DNA of 64,000 nt, taken from positions 384,936,031 to 385,000,030 of the forward strand of contig OY856186.1 of NCBI GenBank assembly GCA_963693315.1, written 5' to 3'. Numbering within the stretch: position 1 is the stretch's first letter; every line of letters begins with the position of its first letter. This stretch comes from Diogma glabrata. Its lineage: Eukaryota > Arthropoda > Insecta > Diptera > Cylindrotomidae. Under the pieces are notes generated by a model. It had not been told where the DNA came from and searched no databases. It saw only the letters and a list, made by a program, of their open reading frames with translations. Of this stretch, positions 1 through 12,599 are shown in pieces. The translations under genes were made by a program, and so were the position numbers.

Positions 1-779
1 ATAACAAGACCAACTTCAATAAATAAAAACTTAAATTCCATACCATATTAAAGATCAGAACTCAATTTCTATTAATAAAAGCGACAACATTTACAAAACA
101 TAATTCTTGTTTCCATAACATATTTTTATTTTATGTTTATGTCGTTCAGTTATTATTTCCTCATGAAATGTTAATCCAAATAATGATGTTTGTGTTTTCG
201 ACTTTAATTAATATGACATCTGTCTCGAAATATGTTTTTATGGACATCAGCTATAATATTCTTTGGTAAATTGTGATAGTGAGATTAATACAAATTGGAT
301 AATGAAGAAGATACATTTTGTTGGAAAGAGAAATTAGAGCAAATATTGGGGGTTTGCAATCCTATTCCATCGAATACTTTTTATTAAATGCGTTCATGCA
401 GTTTACAGAACCAGTTTTAATAACTCCCTCCAAACCTTCCACTTTTAGAAATTTTATTATAGGGAAATTTCATCCAAATTTTTTTGTGATGTATAAGATA
501 TTATAAATTAAAATAAAGTGTGCATTCTCCAAACAAATCCAATTGTTTCAGCTACCTTCAAATTTTAGAAATATTCATTATTTTTCGAATCGAAAAATCC
601 CCATTTGAGCTAGAGAAAATCTCTAAAACAAAAACAAACTTTGCTTGCTTGACCTAGATGAGAACGTCCTCACTTGACCTCCATCATCTAAGGCCATCAA
701 ATTCAAATTTAAAAATTTAACTCACCCCATGATTTGTTCTAGATCCCGCCACCCAACAGAAAATCAACAATTCTGAATG
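1..779. other. gene-free AT-rich sequence
   Basis: No reading frame longer than about 60 codons with a recognisable motif is present. The sequence is AT-rich with short homopolymer runs. I see no transposon terminus or RNA gene here. Confidence 0.6.
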
Positions 780-1215
780 CACCAAAAGGGTGATAGCGGA
801 GATAATTATATAAATGAATGAATTGTTTCACCATAACATATGATTATCAAATTAGTTATATAAACAAACACATTGTTGCACCAATAAAAAAAAGGTGACT
901 GTTGAGAATTGATTGTAAATACCAGAAATTGTTGCACCAAAATTAACGGCTAGCTATTGAATAAAAAATTTGTATAAATTCCAATATCTCGCAAAATTAA
1001 CGGGAAAATTGCTGCACCAAAATAAACCGGTGATTGCTGCGAACTTACTATAACTACGAAACTTGTTGCACTAAAACAAACGGGAAAATCGTTGCACCAA
1101 AATAAACAAGTGATTATTGATAATTTATTGTAACTACAATAATTCCTGCACCAAAATAAAAGGATGATCGTTGAAAAGAAACTGCATAGTTGCGGAAATC
1201 GTTGCAACAAAATGA
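780..1215. repeat. degenerate short repeat (gttgcaccaaaataaac motif)
   Basis: The phrase gttgcaccaaaataaac, with variants, recurs about eight times between 780 and 1215. Between copies sit diverged stretches such as gtgattgttg and ataactac. The spacing is irregular, roughly 40-70 bp, so this is an old, decayed tandem repeat rather than a clean satellite. The open frame on the minus strand across it is a by-product of the repeat. Confidence 0.55.
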
Positions 1216-1371
1216 AGAACTAACACAAACTGTTTTAATGAATTAATCTGTGAGTTGGACATGAATCAGGATTTTTCCCAATGGTTTTATTTGTAAAATT
1301 CTATTTAAGTAAAAACAAAAATAAGTAAAAAGAGCCATCGAACTTATTGTTCGAATCGAAGGACTAGAATG

Positions 1372-1886
1372 TATAATATGAGTTTATGGTGTTTCCTCGT
1401 TAGCAAGCCATATCATTTACTGCGTGTTCTTAATTGAATATATAGATGTCTTCTTTTAAAGCCAAGATCTTGTATAAGTATAACTCTAATATTGTTTAAT
1501 GCTTGCTTAAAATATTGATTCAATTTTCTTATTATTGTGTATTAATATCGATGATATTACAGCGCTTCATAAAACAATAAGCCCCTTCTTGGAAAATGTT
1601 TTTCTATTTGAATCATTCAAATTAACATTAATTGTTGGTACATAATTATTTGTCATACATGTTTTTGGTACATAAAATTTACAACTATTTACAACAATTA
1701 TTTTACATTTTTTAATTAATTATTAGAAACACAAAATTATTTCCAATATTTTTCATTAGAAAAAACCAACAGTCTAATAACACAAATTTCTTAAATCTTA
1801 ATTTTAAAACAAAAAAAAATTTATTTAAAACAAAAACGAAAATCAAGGCAATCTCTTTTAAAATTTAGTTCGAAACATCACCACAA
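1372..1886 (-). repeat. 3' LTR of the CsRn1-like element
   Basis: It matches 6025-6530 along its length, with scattered substitutions and small indels. Shared blocks include the gcgtgttcttaattgaatat stretch and the terminal gaarcatcaccacaa. Read on the minus strand, the LTR begins TGTGGTGATG (or one T earlier). The far edge near 1372-1390 is diverged. Confidence 0.8.
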
Positions 1887-1900
1887 ATACTCCCTCACCA
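1887..1900 (-). other. polypurine tract of the CsRn1-like element
   Basis: On the minus strand the bases directly upstream of the 3' LTR read ctggtgagggagtat, a purine-rich run in the place where plus-strand priming occurs in LTR retrotransposons. The assignment rests on position and composition. Confidence 0.55.
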
Positions 1901-2348
1901 GTGGCTTCGAAGAAGACAGTAAATGAAAAATGTTGGTACTGATGTACCGAAAGTACTAAATGATAGAAATTTTTTAATATTTACATAGAAGTGGCTGGAT
2001 TGTGGAAAAAAGATATTCCAAAAATTGATGGGGATCACGATTTTGGTTAAAGTTCCAAACAGATCCACAACATCCTACAAAATCATACTGGAAGGAAAGG
2101 ATTTTTCTAGATTATCGAAGCGCATGCTGATATAATCTAGCAGTTTTTTTGGAGTTTTGATTGTCCTTCTAGATTTTGAAGTTCTTAAAGAAGGAATGAT
2201 TTTAGACTGATCAATAAAAGTAACCTTTTTTGTTGGCTTTTTGGGTAGAGCTGAATCTTGCCGATTCGTACCCTTAATATTTGATGGTATCAGGTTAGCG
2301 ACAAGTAGAGATTGTGATCCATGGTAGGATCAGTTGTAGATAATCGTT

Positions 2349-4740
2349 TTAGTGTGTTTTTGAAAATGAACTTGAATCTGTGTGATTCGTGTGAGCATTA
2401 AAATTTTCGAGAGAACCGTATTGTTCTTCGCCTGATTTTTCCTGATAACAGGGTTTAAGTCTGTCGATTGAAATCTTTGCTGTTTTGCTATTAACTTCCA
2501 AATCGAAATTTTTTTTATTACGACTTAAAACTTTGAATGGGCCAGTGTAAGGGGGTTGTAAAGATTTACTTACAGCATTGGTTCGTAAGAGGACATGTGA
2601 GCAAGTTTGGAAATCTTTGCTCACAATGGAAGAAGACATCACGTGTGCAGACGCTGGTTTAGGTCCAATTTCATCGAAATGCTTTCTCAACTGTTTGACG
2701 AACTCGGATTGGGGAACGAATGAATTTGTAGAAGAATTTAGAAGCTGTCCCGGAATTCGTATCGAGCTTCCATAAGTTAGTTCCGCTGATGTAGTTTGTA
2801 GTTCATCACTGAAGGAGGTTCTTAAACCCAATAGGACAGAAGGCAGTATTGTTGTCCAATCGGTACAGTTGTGACAGATAATTGCAGATTTAATTGTACG
2901 AGGCCACCTTTCTATCATGCCGTTGCATTTCGGATTGTATGATGTAGTTCTACATCGTTTGAAGCCTAATAAATTGGAAAGTTCAGTGAACAATTCACAT
3001 TCAAATTGGGTGCCTTGATCAGTTAAAATTGATTTTGGAACACCAAATCTCGAAATACATGTATTGTAAACAGCGACAGCAACTGTTCTAGCTGTGATGT
3101 CTGGAACAGGAATTGCTTCAGGCCACCACGAATAACGATCAATTTGAGTTACACAATATCGTTGATTCTCCGATATTGGTAAAGGACCAATGATATCGAG
3201 GTGAATTTGTGAAAATCACTGTGAATTTGTTTTAATATTGCCAAGGGGTGACTTAGTGTGTCGAGGAACCTTGGACTTTTGACACGCTATGCCTTGTTGA
3301 GCCATATTTCCTTTTTTATTTACGTCCTTTTTTATTGACGGCCAAACTACGTGTTTTGTGAGAAGATTGGTTGAAGCTTTAACACCAGGATGCGAAAGAC
3401 TATGAAATGCATCAAAAATATTTTGACAAAAAGCTACAGGAATAAATGGCCTGCGCATAGTTGTGGTCTTGTCACAATAAATCAGTTTACTTTCATTGAC
3501 AGTAACTGGAAAAGCAGTAAACTTCAAAGTTGTGTTGCTTTGAAATAATGTTAACGATTCTTAGTCATTGGTTTGCGCGTCCGCAATTGCCACATAATCA
3601 ATTTTCTCTGGAATGAGGATTTGATTTATACGTGATAACGCATCGGCTACGGCATTGTTGGTACCAGAATTTTGCTGGTAATCAGTGGTAAATTGCCCAA
3701 TGAAATCCCGGTGTCAAAATTGACGGGGAGATGCTTTTTCAAGATTTTGTTTAAAAGCAAAAATTAGAGGTTAATGGTCAGTGAATAGTCGACCTTCCAG
3801 AAGATACCTGAAATGTTTGATGCCAGAATACGCTGCGAAAAGTTCTCGATCATAAGCGCTTTATTTAATTTGGGCATCGTTAAGACGTACCGAGAAGAAA
3901 CTGAGCGGTTGCCAGGTTTCTTCAACAAATTGCTGCGGCTCCTATCGCTGTATCAGATGCATCGACCATAATTGGCAGTCGAGTGGAAGATGACGAATGA
4001 GCAAGAAGGCAGGCATTGCTCCCTGGTAAGAATCGTGTATAAAAATTAAGCATTCCTAAGAATCTCTTAAGCTGCTTAACTGTAGTGGGACGTTCAAAGT
4101 CTCTTATGACTTGAAGTCGTTCACGATCTGGCAAAATGCCGTGTTCATTAACCACATGACCTAAGAATTTAATCTCAGATTTAGCAAAAACGAATTTATC
4201 TGGATTAATAATTAATGAGACTATTTTCATAGAATCTTTGAAGAATCATTTGAGAGTGGATAAGATGCTCCTCTGGATTTTTTAATGCTACAAGTACATC
4301 ATCCAGATAAACGAAGCAAATATTGAATCCCACGGTTAAAACGGAGTGCGGATTGAGCAGCATTCCTAAGACCAAAAGTCATTTTTGTGAATTCCAAAAG
4401 ACCACAAGGTGTAGAGATAGGGGTTTCAAGAATGGCCTCCGTACATATTGGAATTTAATGGTAAACCTTAAAAAGATCGAGGGATGAAAAAATTGTGCAT
4501 CCCTCCAACTGATGCGAAAAATCTTGGAGGTGAGGAATGGAATATCGATCAGGAACTGTAATCCTATTTAGAGCTCGATAGTCACCGCAGGGATGCCATT
4601 CTTCATTCTTTTTTAGGACCAGGTGTAACGGACTGGACCAAGAACTAATGCTGGGCTTACAAATACCCAGTTGCACCATATTGTCAAACTCAGCTTTCGC
4701 TATTTTAAGCTTGTCAAGAGCTTAACGACGAGTTTTACAA
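2349..4740 (-). pseudogene. broken pol: RT, RNase H, integrase
   Basis: The remnants run in the normal Ty3/gypsy order on the minus strand. RT is represented by a block near 4455-4679 (CGDYRALNRITVPDRYSIPH) and by the catalytic FVYLDD read near 4297-4314. A tether segment at 3922-4230 contains LGHVVNEHGILPD and RFLGMLNFYTRF. RNase H is shown by VDASDTAIGAA near 3960 and NAVADALSR near 3640. Integrase zinc-region remnants (HSLSHPGV, WPSIKKDV) lie at 3216-3527. The integrase C-terminal half is at 2349-2993, with SYNPKCNGMIER in place of the usual HPxxNGxxER, followed by the PPYTGPFKVLSR block and a final SIDRLKP. At least five stops or frame changes separate these pieces, so no functional polyprotein could be made. 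Confidence 0.85.
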
Positions 4741-5751
4741 GATGCATCCGGATACACAATGTAACGCCTTATCACCAAAACGAGAATGGTAAAAACTTAG
4801 ATCCGAAGTGACAAAACCCCCTTGGCGGTTTTGTGATTTTGACCTAGTGCGGGATCTATTGCCCCTATAAGAATTTCTTGTAATATAGTGCGACAAGTTG
4901 CCAGCAGAAACAATAGAGTGAACTTCACTCAACATTTGCGTTTTGAAGCTGTACATCATGTATTGGAAGTTCGTCTGCAGTCGAAAAAATTCCCGATTAA
5001 ATTGAACTGGATTCATGTTTTCTGCAACTGTTTATGTTGCTGGTAAATTAACATTGAAAACCTGCCGATGAGTCAATGTTTCCATCAAGTTGTTTGCACG
5101 TTCAGCTAACCGATCTAAAGGAAAATCGTTTTCAAATGATGCTGATATGAGTTGAATGTTTTCATGTAATCTGGTAATCCACAATTGCTTCACTACTTTA
5201 TCCCCAATATCTGCACCGTTTAATTGAAATTCGGTTAAAAGTTGTGACGATTTTTTGTCACCAAGGGATAATTTATGCAGGATGTTATGAATCTTAGTTT
5301 TATCACTTTCACCTAAAGTTTTAATAACATCCTCTTTGAATGTTCCAGGTTCCTCCATGAGGATTGGTATCAGACGATTGTGTAAACGAGAATCAATAGC
5401 GTTGATTTAGAGTTTAGAGTTTTCACTCCTAATACAACCAGTTTTAAACTGCATTTCCAATCCCTTAAACCAAAGAAAGGTATTTTGCTCGAAAAGAGGA
5501 GCTTGAGAAACACAAAATTGTACTCCATGTACTTCACCGGTATTAATTGGTGAGTCCCATGGTGTGGGTGGAAGTTGTTTAGGGATTAATTTAGGTGGAA
5601 ACAGTGATTAATTGCCGAAATTTTGTTTGATTTCGTGATAACGTTGAGCATAAGCATCCAGCTCAGCTCTTGTCAACGTTAAAAATTGTGTGGAAGTGCT
5701 CTGTTCCTCCACTGGTGAGAAAGCATTCGTTGGTGATGCTTCTAGCGACAT
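4735..5751 (-). pseudogene. broken gag of the CsRn1-like element
   Basis: The likely start codon is at 5751 on the minus strand, with MSLEASPTNAFSPVEEQS downstream. A capsid-like segment reads LFEQNTFLWFKGLEMQFK, and a helical region at 5032-5358 reads KVVKQLWITRLHENIQ and LDRLAERANNLMETL. These match the usual Gag pattern of this lineage (binding of genomic RNA and particle assembly). In-frame stops occur near 5610 and 5405 and a frame change near 5030, so the gene is dead. The segment at 4735-5016 may be the end of gag or the start of protease. Confidence 0.7.
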
Positions 5752-6005
5752 TATATATATATTCAAAATTTTAAAATACGTGCAAATAATTTAAATATTT
5801 AAAACAAAAATATTAAAAATTAAATAAACAAAAATATATTTGAAAGTATTTTAGAGTTTAAAAGTTTAGTTTTTGTAATTTTTAAAATAAATTGCCTTAA
5901 CTTTGTCAATTCATTTGTGACGTTAGTACAACACGTCGTTGACCCTCAAACTGCGTTAGTACACGTCGATTACCCTCAAGTTGCGACGTTATATACGTCG
6001 ATGAT

Positions 6006-6024
6006 GATCACGTCGGGTTCACTA
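6006..6024 (-). other. primer binding site, tRNA-Trp-like
   Basis: The plus strand reads gatcacgtcgggttcacta, close to a typical eukaryotic tRNA-Trp 3' end including a degenerate CCA. Its complement lies immediately after the 5' LTR on the coding strand, where minus-strand DNA synthesis is primed. Use of tRNA-Trp is known for CsRn1-clade elements. I did not align it to a tRNA set. Confidence 0.7.
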
Positions 6025-6530
6025 ATTATATACTGTTTCTTCGTTATCAAACTATATCATTTACCGCGTGTTCTTAATTGAATATATAGATTTCTTATTT
6101 TAAAGCCAAAATCTTGTATAAGTATAACTCTAATATTGTTTAATGCTTGCTTAAAATATATTGATTCCATTTTCTTATTATTGAGTATTAATATCGATGT
6201 TGTTACAGCACTTAATAAAACAATAATCCCGTTCTTGGAAAATGTTTTTCTATTTGAATCATTCAAATTAACATTAATTGTTGGTACATAATTATTTGTC
6301 ATACATGTTTTTGGTACATAAAATTTACAACTATTTACAACAATTATTTTACATTATTTAATTCATTATTACAAACACAAAATTATTTCAAATATTTTTC
6401 ATTAGAAAAAACCAACAGTCTAATAACACAAATTTCTTAAATCTTAATTTTAAAACAAAAAAAAATTATTTAAAACAAAAACGAAAATCAAGGCAATCTT
6501 GAAAAAACTTAGTTCGAAGCATCACCACAA
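6025..6530 (-). repeat. 5' LTR of the CsRn1-like element
   Basis: It is the partner of 1372-1886, and its right end (agttcgaagcatcaccacaa) is sharply shared with the other LTR. Between the gag start at 5751 and this LTR lies a short leader containing repeated acgtcg motifs. Confidence 0.8.
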
Positions 6531-8440
6531 GTTATATCAGCAGCTTAGGATAGGTAAAACAATTTTAACGTAATTTACTTCATTGCTTATTCTGGTAATT
6601 ATTTAAAGAGCTCCTTTAATGCTTTGTAATAGAAGAATAAACCATTATTGCATAAAAAATTTGTCAAAAGCTCAATAATTTAAAATCTTAATCAAATTAT
6701 TTTAAATATCACAATTGGACTATTATCACATTCTACCAGCATCTTCGAATTTTATTATGATTAATTACCAACAATTTTTTGTTGGTTTATAAATTTTTAT
6801 TCTTTAAAAATTATGTATTTACGTTACTTGAAATCTTACTAATTAGAATTTTATAAACTAAAAAATGTATGATTTAAACTTGTGTTCTTGTTCACAAAAA
6901 AAAAGATTAGGTTGACTTATTCTACAAAAACATTTATAAAAATTAGAGCAACTCAATTGATACTCTATCTTTTAAACAAAAACACAATAAGCAAAAACAA
7001 AAACACAAACTAAAGTTAAGTCCTTAAAATAATCTTCTCGTTTGTTTTCATTCATCTAGTAATACTTGTTGTTTCCTTTCCAGGAATCTTCAACAATTTC
7101 CTCAAGTGGAAATTATAACTTTTAATTCCCTAAGAATTGTATTTTAATATTTTTTATACTTTAAATTGTTTTGCTTTATTTTTAGACAAAAATAACTAAA
7201 AAGTTAAGCTAAACATTAAAAGTTTTTATTGTACTTACCTGTATATATTCTGTTTTTTTTTAAGATTAGAACAAACTGGGATGTTTGTTTTGGTTTGAAT
7301 GTGTTTTTATTTTTTTTTTGTGTTCAATTTCCTATCAACATTTAATTAAAGTATGAAAAAAAGAAAAGCTTCTTTCAAAGCCCAGCTCAGTGATTTAAAA
7401 AAAAAACCATTTCACTGGACAATTATTCCATTTTTATTGAAACCCAAAATAAAATTTTGATGATGAATAAATCAACATTTCTTAAAAAATTGCCTAAAAC
7501 AAATAATTTGCCAAACTCTTAATAATTTTAAATCTCATAAAAGCAATCCTTTTCCTCAATTTCAATAAAATTTCCATTTATTACGACAACCAACGGAAAA
7601 AAAACAACCACAGCAAAAGCAATTTATAAGCATATAAATCTTAAGCCAAATTGGTTTTCCTCTAAACATTCTATCAAAGAAAACACAAAAAATTTTAAAA
7701 TGAAAATCATAAAAGAAAAAGAGAAAATTAAAAACAAAAGAAAAAAAAAACAACGAAACGTGAGAAAAATGAAAATTCTAATTTTATTCGTTTTTCTTTT
7801 TGTGTGTGAATTATTTATTTTCATAAAAACCAACGAAGGAAATAGAACTTAAAAAATTGGGAATGGAAAAACATGTAAATATATTTTAACATTTTATTAA
7901 ACAAAAGAAAAATTATAGTGAAAATATAAAGACAAAACTGAAGTTTTTTTTAAACAACAAAGGATAGGAAAATTATTTCCTCGTTTCTTGGGTGGCATAT
8001 ATTTAAATTGAGTTTTTGTGAGATGATATTTGTTTGTTGTTGGGAAGTGGAAAACATTGGATTGATTGAAACGGAATTGTTCTTCTGTTGTGTATAGGGG
8101 AAATGAATATTTGTAATACATTTGATGATATCTTATGATTTCTTCAATGTTGGGTGGTTTAAAATTGATGTTTTTCGAAAAGTGTAAAATTGGAGAAACA
8201 CTCGCGTTAATAAAAAACTATGCCAAAAACATTAGAACGAAAAAAATTTAATTTTCCTGGAAAATCGCATTAAAATTTAACAGATATATATAAACACAAC
8301 TCTAAAACTATAAACTAAGCTTAACCTAATCAACGATATTACTTTTGATGTTCTTTGAGTGTTGTTTTATTGTTTGCAAGCAGTAACTCCAATTTACATC
8401 TCACTTTCACATTTAAAAAAATGTTGTGCACCTTTGATAT
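6531..8440. other. gene-free AT-rich sequence
   Basis: Very AT-rich DNA with long A and T runs. The open frames here (for example 7562-7833 and 7897-8121) are phenylalanine- and lysine-rich by-products of T or A runs, with no domain. I see no gene or transposon end. Confidence 0.6.
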
Positions 8441-8880
8441 TTTTAGGGTTCCGCTTTTTATACGGAACACTATTGTTGAGAGTTTATATCGATTATCTCG
8501 TAAACTATAAATGCTATGGACTTGAAATTTGAAGTGTGTATAAAACTAATCTGCCCACATGAAATGACGAATACAAATAAAACTAAAGTGATTTTCGTTT
8601 GGTTTACAGAGGTACGATGTGAGACATTTGAGAAAATACATTTTTTTATAGATTAAAGTAAGGTATCATATGAAAGGGCTTCATTTCAGTATTCCTTAAA
8701 AATTTATTTTGGGATTTTACACGTCACCATTTTTTGAATAATGACATTTTTTTCGTGTCAAATGTATTTGCAATGGTAGAAAAATTAGTACGTTTTTAAA
8801 AAAAATATATAAAAGTGTCATATACTCATAACTAGATTTTTTAAGGGGGTGGAAATCAGGAGGGGTAAAAACACTATTTA
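8441..8880. repeat. probable interspersed repeat fragment with inverted gttccg ends
   Basis: It begins with gggttccgctttttatacgg followed by aacact, an imperfect short palindrome of a kind common at the edges of insect interspersed repeats. It runs directly into the tandem repeat at 8895. There is no coding potential. The family is not identified. Confidence 0.35.
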
Positions 8881-8894
8881 AAATGTGGTCAAGT

Positions 8895-9840
8895 GGGGTG
8901 TCATTTGGAAGAGCACTTTATTTAAAAAACATAGGTTTTTTTTTAGAATTTTGCGGTGCACAGTTTTTGAGTTATGGACCAAAAAATACAAAATTCAGAC
9001 CGCCCGTCCCCCCTACGTTTCAACACTGATTGACAGAAAAATTTGTAAAAATTTACAGAGCTAGGAAATTCGGTAGATTTTGTATGAAAATTATAGCAAA
9101 GTCTCAAATAATTATATTTCTGTGTGTTTAGGGGACCGGGGTAGAGAGGGTAAAAAACCCTTTTTGACTGAAGTGAGTGGGGTGTCATTTGAAAGAACAC
9201 TTAATTTAGAATTCGTTGCATTTTTTTTAGAATTTGCGGTGCACAGTTTTTGAGTTATGAATAAAAAAGTGCAAAATTCAGACCGTTCTCCCCCTTACGT
9301 TTCGACACTGATTGACAGAAAAATTTGAAAAAATTCACAGAGCTAGGAAATTTGGTAAATTTTGTATGAAAACTATACCGAAGTAAAATGCAATATTTTT
9401 AATTAATTTTTAATTTTATTAATAATAATATAAACTTCCTTATAGTAACAATTTGAATTTGATTTTTTATTTTAAAAGTATATTTTTAAATATTGCATTT
9501 TAATTCAAAAGTGACAGTACAGCACCTAATTTAGAAAACATTGCAATTTTTTTTAGAATTTTGCGGTGCCCAGTTTTTGAGTTATTGTCAAAAATGTGCG
9601 AAATTCAGATCATTTCGCTCCCTACGTTTCGACGATGATTGACAGAAAAATTTGAAAAAATTCACAGAGACAGGAAAATCTGTAAATTTTGAATGAAAAT
9701 CATAGCGAAGTCTCAAATAACTATATTTCTGTGTGTTTAGGGGATGGGCGTGGTGAGAGTAAAAAAACCATTTTCGACCCAAGTGAGTTGGGTGTCATAT
9801 GAAGGAGCACTTAATTTGAGAAACATTACAAACATGCCAG
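8895..9840. repeat. tandem repeat, ~284-bp unit, about 3.2 copies
   Basis: Units start with ggggtgtcatttg-agagcact and contain ttgcggtgcacagtttttga, then cctacgtttc and attgacagaaaaatttg. The start phrase is at 8895 and 9179 (284 bp apart) and a diverged start is at 9789. The core gcggtgc lies at 8953, 9236 and 9563. The longer second interval holds an AT-rich insertion at about 9380-9510, which replaces the start of the third unit. The minus-strand open frames at 8943-9200 and 9588-9782 are the same repeat read twice. Confidence 0.8.
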
Positions 9841-12308
9841 GATAGAGTTCACTTCTTCGCCTTGCTTAATTGCAACGTTATCCCTTTTATTCCACCACAA
9901 CTAGTGCCAAAGCACATAGTTTTGTTTCAATTAGAACGTCTGTTCATATGTCATTCCATGTCTTGCGACTTTGACGAGCCATATGCTAACCTTTTAGGGA
10001 TGCTCAAGTCAACTCAGGAGCAAAAAATAAATAAATAAAATAAAACATAATAAACATTTATTAAACTATTTTATATTTTATATTTATATTTAAACGTTTA
10101 TTAAACTATTTTATATTTTATATATTTTATATTTTATTTTGGTAGCCCGACTCATTTTTATTCGCCATAAATCGGGTTGTTTCTGTTGTTTGACCACGTG
10201 AACTTTGATCCTCGATATTTAGAGATGCCCAAAGGTGCCATAATGGTACTCGGCATATTATGATTCAGTATATCAAATAGTACTAGAATCAATCATAAAA
10301 TTTTAGTTTTACCCTATTTCAGGGCAACATGACTTGGCGGCGACTAATATCACTCAATTAAAATGTTAATATTCTTAAATCACTAAAATTAATTACTTAA
10401 AATGCCAGTTTGTTTTTGTTTTCATTACCTTTACTTGAAAATTATTTAATTATTATCATTAAATAAATTTTCATATTTATTTTTCGTAAAGCATGCATCT
10501 GAAATGTGTGTATATATGTGCTAAGGCATTTTACGACATGCGCACGGTATGGTGCACATAATGTTTATGAATGTGTTAAGCACAAATTTTTGCACGGATA
10601 CTATCGGATTGTATCATGCACATTTCATGAATTTTTTTCAAAACTGTTTTACAAAATTGTAATAACTCAGTTAGCAGAATAGAGCAATAAATTCCAACTA
10701 TTAAATATAGGTAAATTTTTTTCCATTATTGCTAACCAATTATTAGTATTTTTAACTATTTTGTATCGTGTTTTTAGTTCTGATCGAAAATTTAGTGGAA
10801 CATTGAAATTTCCCTAAAGTAAAGCTATTGGATAATTTCGCACATCATTTTAATTACGTATCTTGGTTGTACTCAATTTCAAAGCATTACAATATGGTTT
10901 CGTTGAGGGTTTGTTGACCATTTCAAAATTTGTTTGTTGTTGGTTTATAATAATTACCTAGCTCTCCTGTAAAAAAAATTATCAAGACTCGTCTGATAAG
11001 CTTGATAGATTTAACGACTACCATTGTTTCCAACTCTAATTGATCAGTAAACTGTAGTTATGTATCGAACAAAATAATGAATTTAATGACCAATGACGCT
11101 CAACTTTTTGTGATATTTTATCTTGCATTCAAGTTGTAGCCAACCTAGTAGCTAAACGTCTGTTGCCCTCATCAATGGTGTTCTTAGAAAATATTTGTAT
11201 ATATATCCAATTGGAATTAAAATTGGAGCGTCCGAAATGGCGAGTTCATTGTTCAACTTCCAATTCTCGGTCATAACTTATATTTCAGACCAAACTTCAT
11301 TAGTATTCTTTATATTTTATAATCTATCTAGAATTAATAATTGATTAAACATGTAAAGCAAAATAAGATTATTAAATTTTGGAAGTAACTAGATGAGAAG
11401 TAAATAAGTTTCAACAGATTTGAAAAATATAGTTGATAAATGTTGTGTGAGCTTATGTTAATATTAGGTGCTTGTTCTAACACAAAATTCAAATGTCTTT
11501 TGTTACTACCGAAGTTTTGATTATGTTCAAAACCTATCCACTATCATCATAATTTGATCTTAACCTCATTAAACATTGAAACTTCTAAGCCTTTGAAAGA
11601 AAGTCCTCATCGTATTTGGACCTTCAAAAATGCTGACTGTAAAGGGTTAAGAAATTATTTCAAGTACAAACATGTTATAAATTTAACTTTTTTTTAACAG
11701 CAATAAGCATATTTTTAGTATATTTACCAAGTTTAATCAAAATCAATTAACTGAAGCTAATGTTATTGAACTTTCAAATAAGAAGGTGCTCGGGTAGCCG
11801 CCCACCACTTTTCCCAATTTCTTCCAACACCTAATCAATTCTTTGTCATTCAGATCTTCATCTTTTGCCAAAGTGTCATCAAAATTGATTTATGAAGAAG
11901 TCTGTATGCTCCCAACACACCTTTAACAAAAATTAAATTATAAAATTACAAATTGAATTACGGAGTTTCTTTGGATATTTTGCCTTTGATTTTTTTATTT
12001 TTTTTTATGAGTTTGATTCCTAATTTAGAGCAAAAATCGAAATAGGGAAATTCGTTAGAAGATTCTTTAAGAATTATAGAAGGTGTAGTTGTAAATAATA
12101 TATAATAGGAAACTAATAATAATAAATTATTAAAGATTGTTTTTGTTTAAATTTTTTAACAATAATTTATTAGCATAAATTATTGATTTAATTTAAATAA
12201 AATAGGATTCTAATAATTTAAATCTCGCTAAAAGGCTGTTCAAAAATTGTAGTATTTGGTGCGGAGCTATGTGTTTTTCAACAACGGATAGTTTCTCTTT
12301 ATCTATAA
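9841..12308. other. gene-free AT-rich sequence with a short 53-bp duplication
   Basis: No supportable gene. At about 10045-10135 the phrase gtttattaaactattttata is repeated in tandem about 53 bp apart, inside a run of ttttatat. Elsewhere I see only unstructured AT-rich sequence. Confidence 0.55.
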
Positions 12309-12590
12309 ATGTTAGATTCGTTTTCTGTATGGAGGACTGCAATAGACAGTATGGATGAAAATTCTTCTCATAAAATGAAATTAATCTCAATCGAGCCTGC
12401 AGTATTTTTTTCTGATGTAATGAACACTGAACCTCCTAATGAGCCACTAGCAAGAAGCAAACGAGGAGACTGCGTGCCAAGCGAGGTTGTATCCGAAAAT
12501 TTTCAGTCTTGTGAGTTCAATTCTGAATCCCACCAATCCCTGCGGTCGTGCGGCAAACTGACTCTTGTTTGGAAAACGCATTCGCACTAG
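12309..12590 (+). CDS. hypothetical 93-residue frame, unrecognised
   Basis: An open frame of 93 codons lies about 300 bp upstream of the first readable part of a non-LTR retrotransposon on the same strand. Its composition (mixed polar residues, few low-complexity runs) is more protein-like than most frames nearby. I see no zinc knuckle, coiled coil or other ORF1 hallmark. It could be a remnant of the ORF1 protein of that LINE, or chance. Confidence 0.2.
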   Translation: MLDSFSVWRTAIDSMDENSSHKMKLISIEPAVFFSDVMNTEPPNEPLARSKRGDCVPSEVVSENFQSCEFNSESHQSLRSCGKLTLVWKTHSH

Positions 12591-12599
12591 TAATACAAT

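Larger units (their letters stand above)
1372..6530 (-). mobile_element. decayed Ty3/gypsy LTR retrotransposon, CsRn1-like
   Basis: Two direct repeats of about 510 bp (1372-1886 and 6025-6530) flank a minus-strand internal region carrying gag remnants, then reverse transcriptase, RNase H and integrase remnants. Just inside the right (5') LTR is a sequence whose plus strand reads like a tRNA-Trp 3' end, a primer choice characteristic of the CsRn1 lineage. A purine-rich tract abuts the left (3') LTR. Both coding regions are broken by stops and frame changes and the LTRs differ at many sites, so the copy is old and inactive. Order and strand are secure; the outer ends are uncertain by about 10 bp because the left LTR edge is poorly conserved. 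Confidence 0.85.

Noticed and set aside
7562..8121. Small Phe-rich minus-strand proteins
   Set aside because: Composition follows A/T runs, frames overlap one another, and no domain or signal is visible.
12193..12390. Minus-strand 65-codon frame
   Set aside because: It overlaps the plus-strand 93-codon frame and shows no motif; neither is convincing, and the plus-strand one only gains weight from the adjacent LINE.
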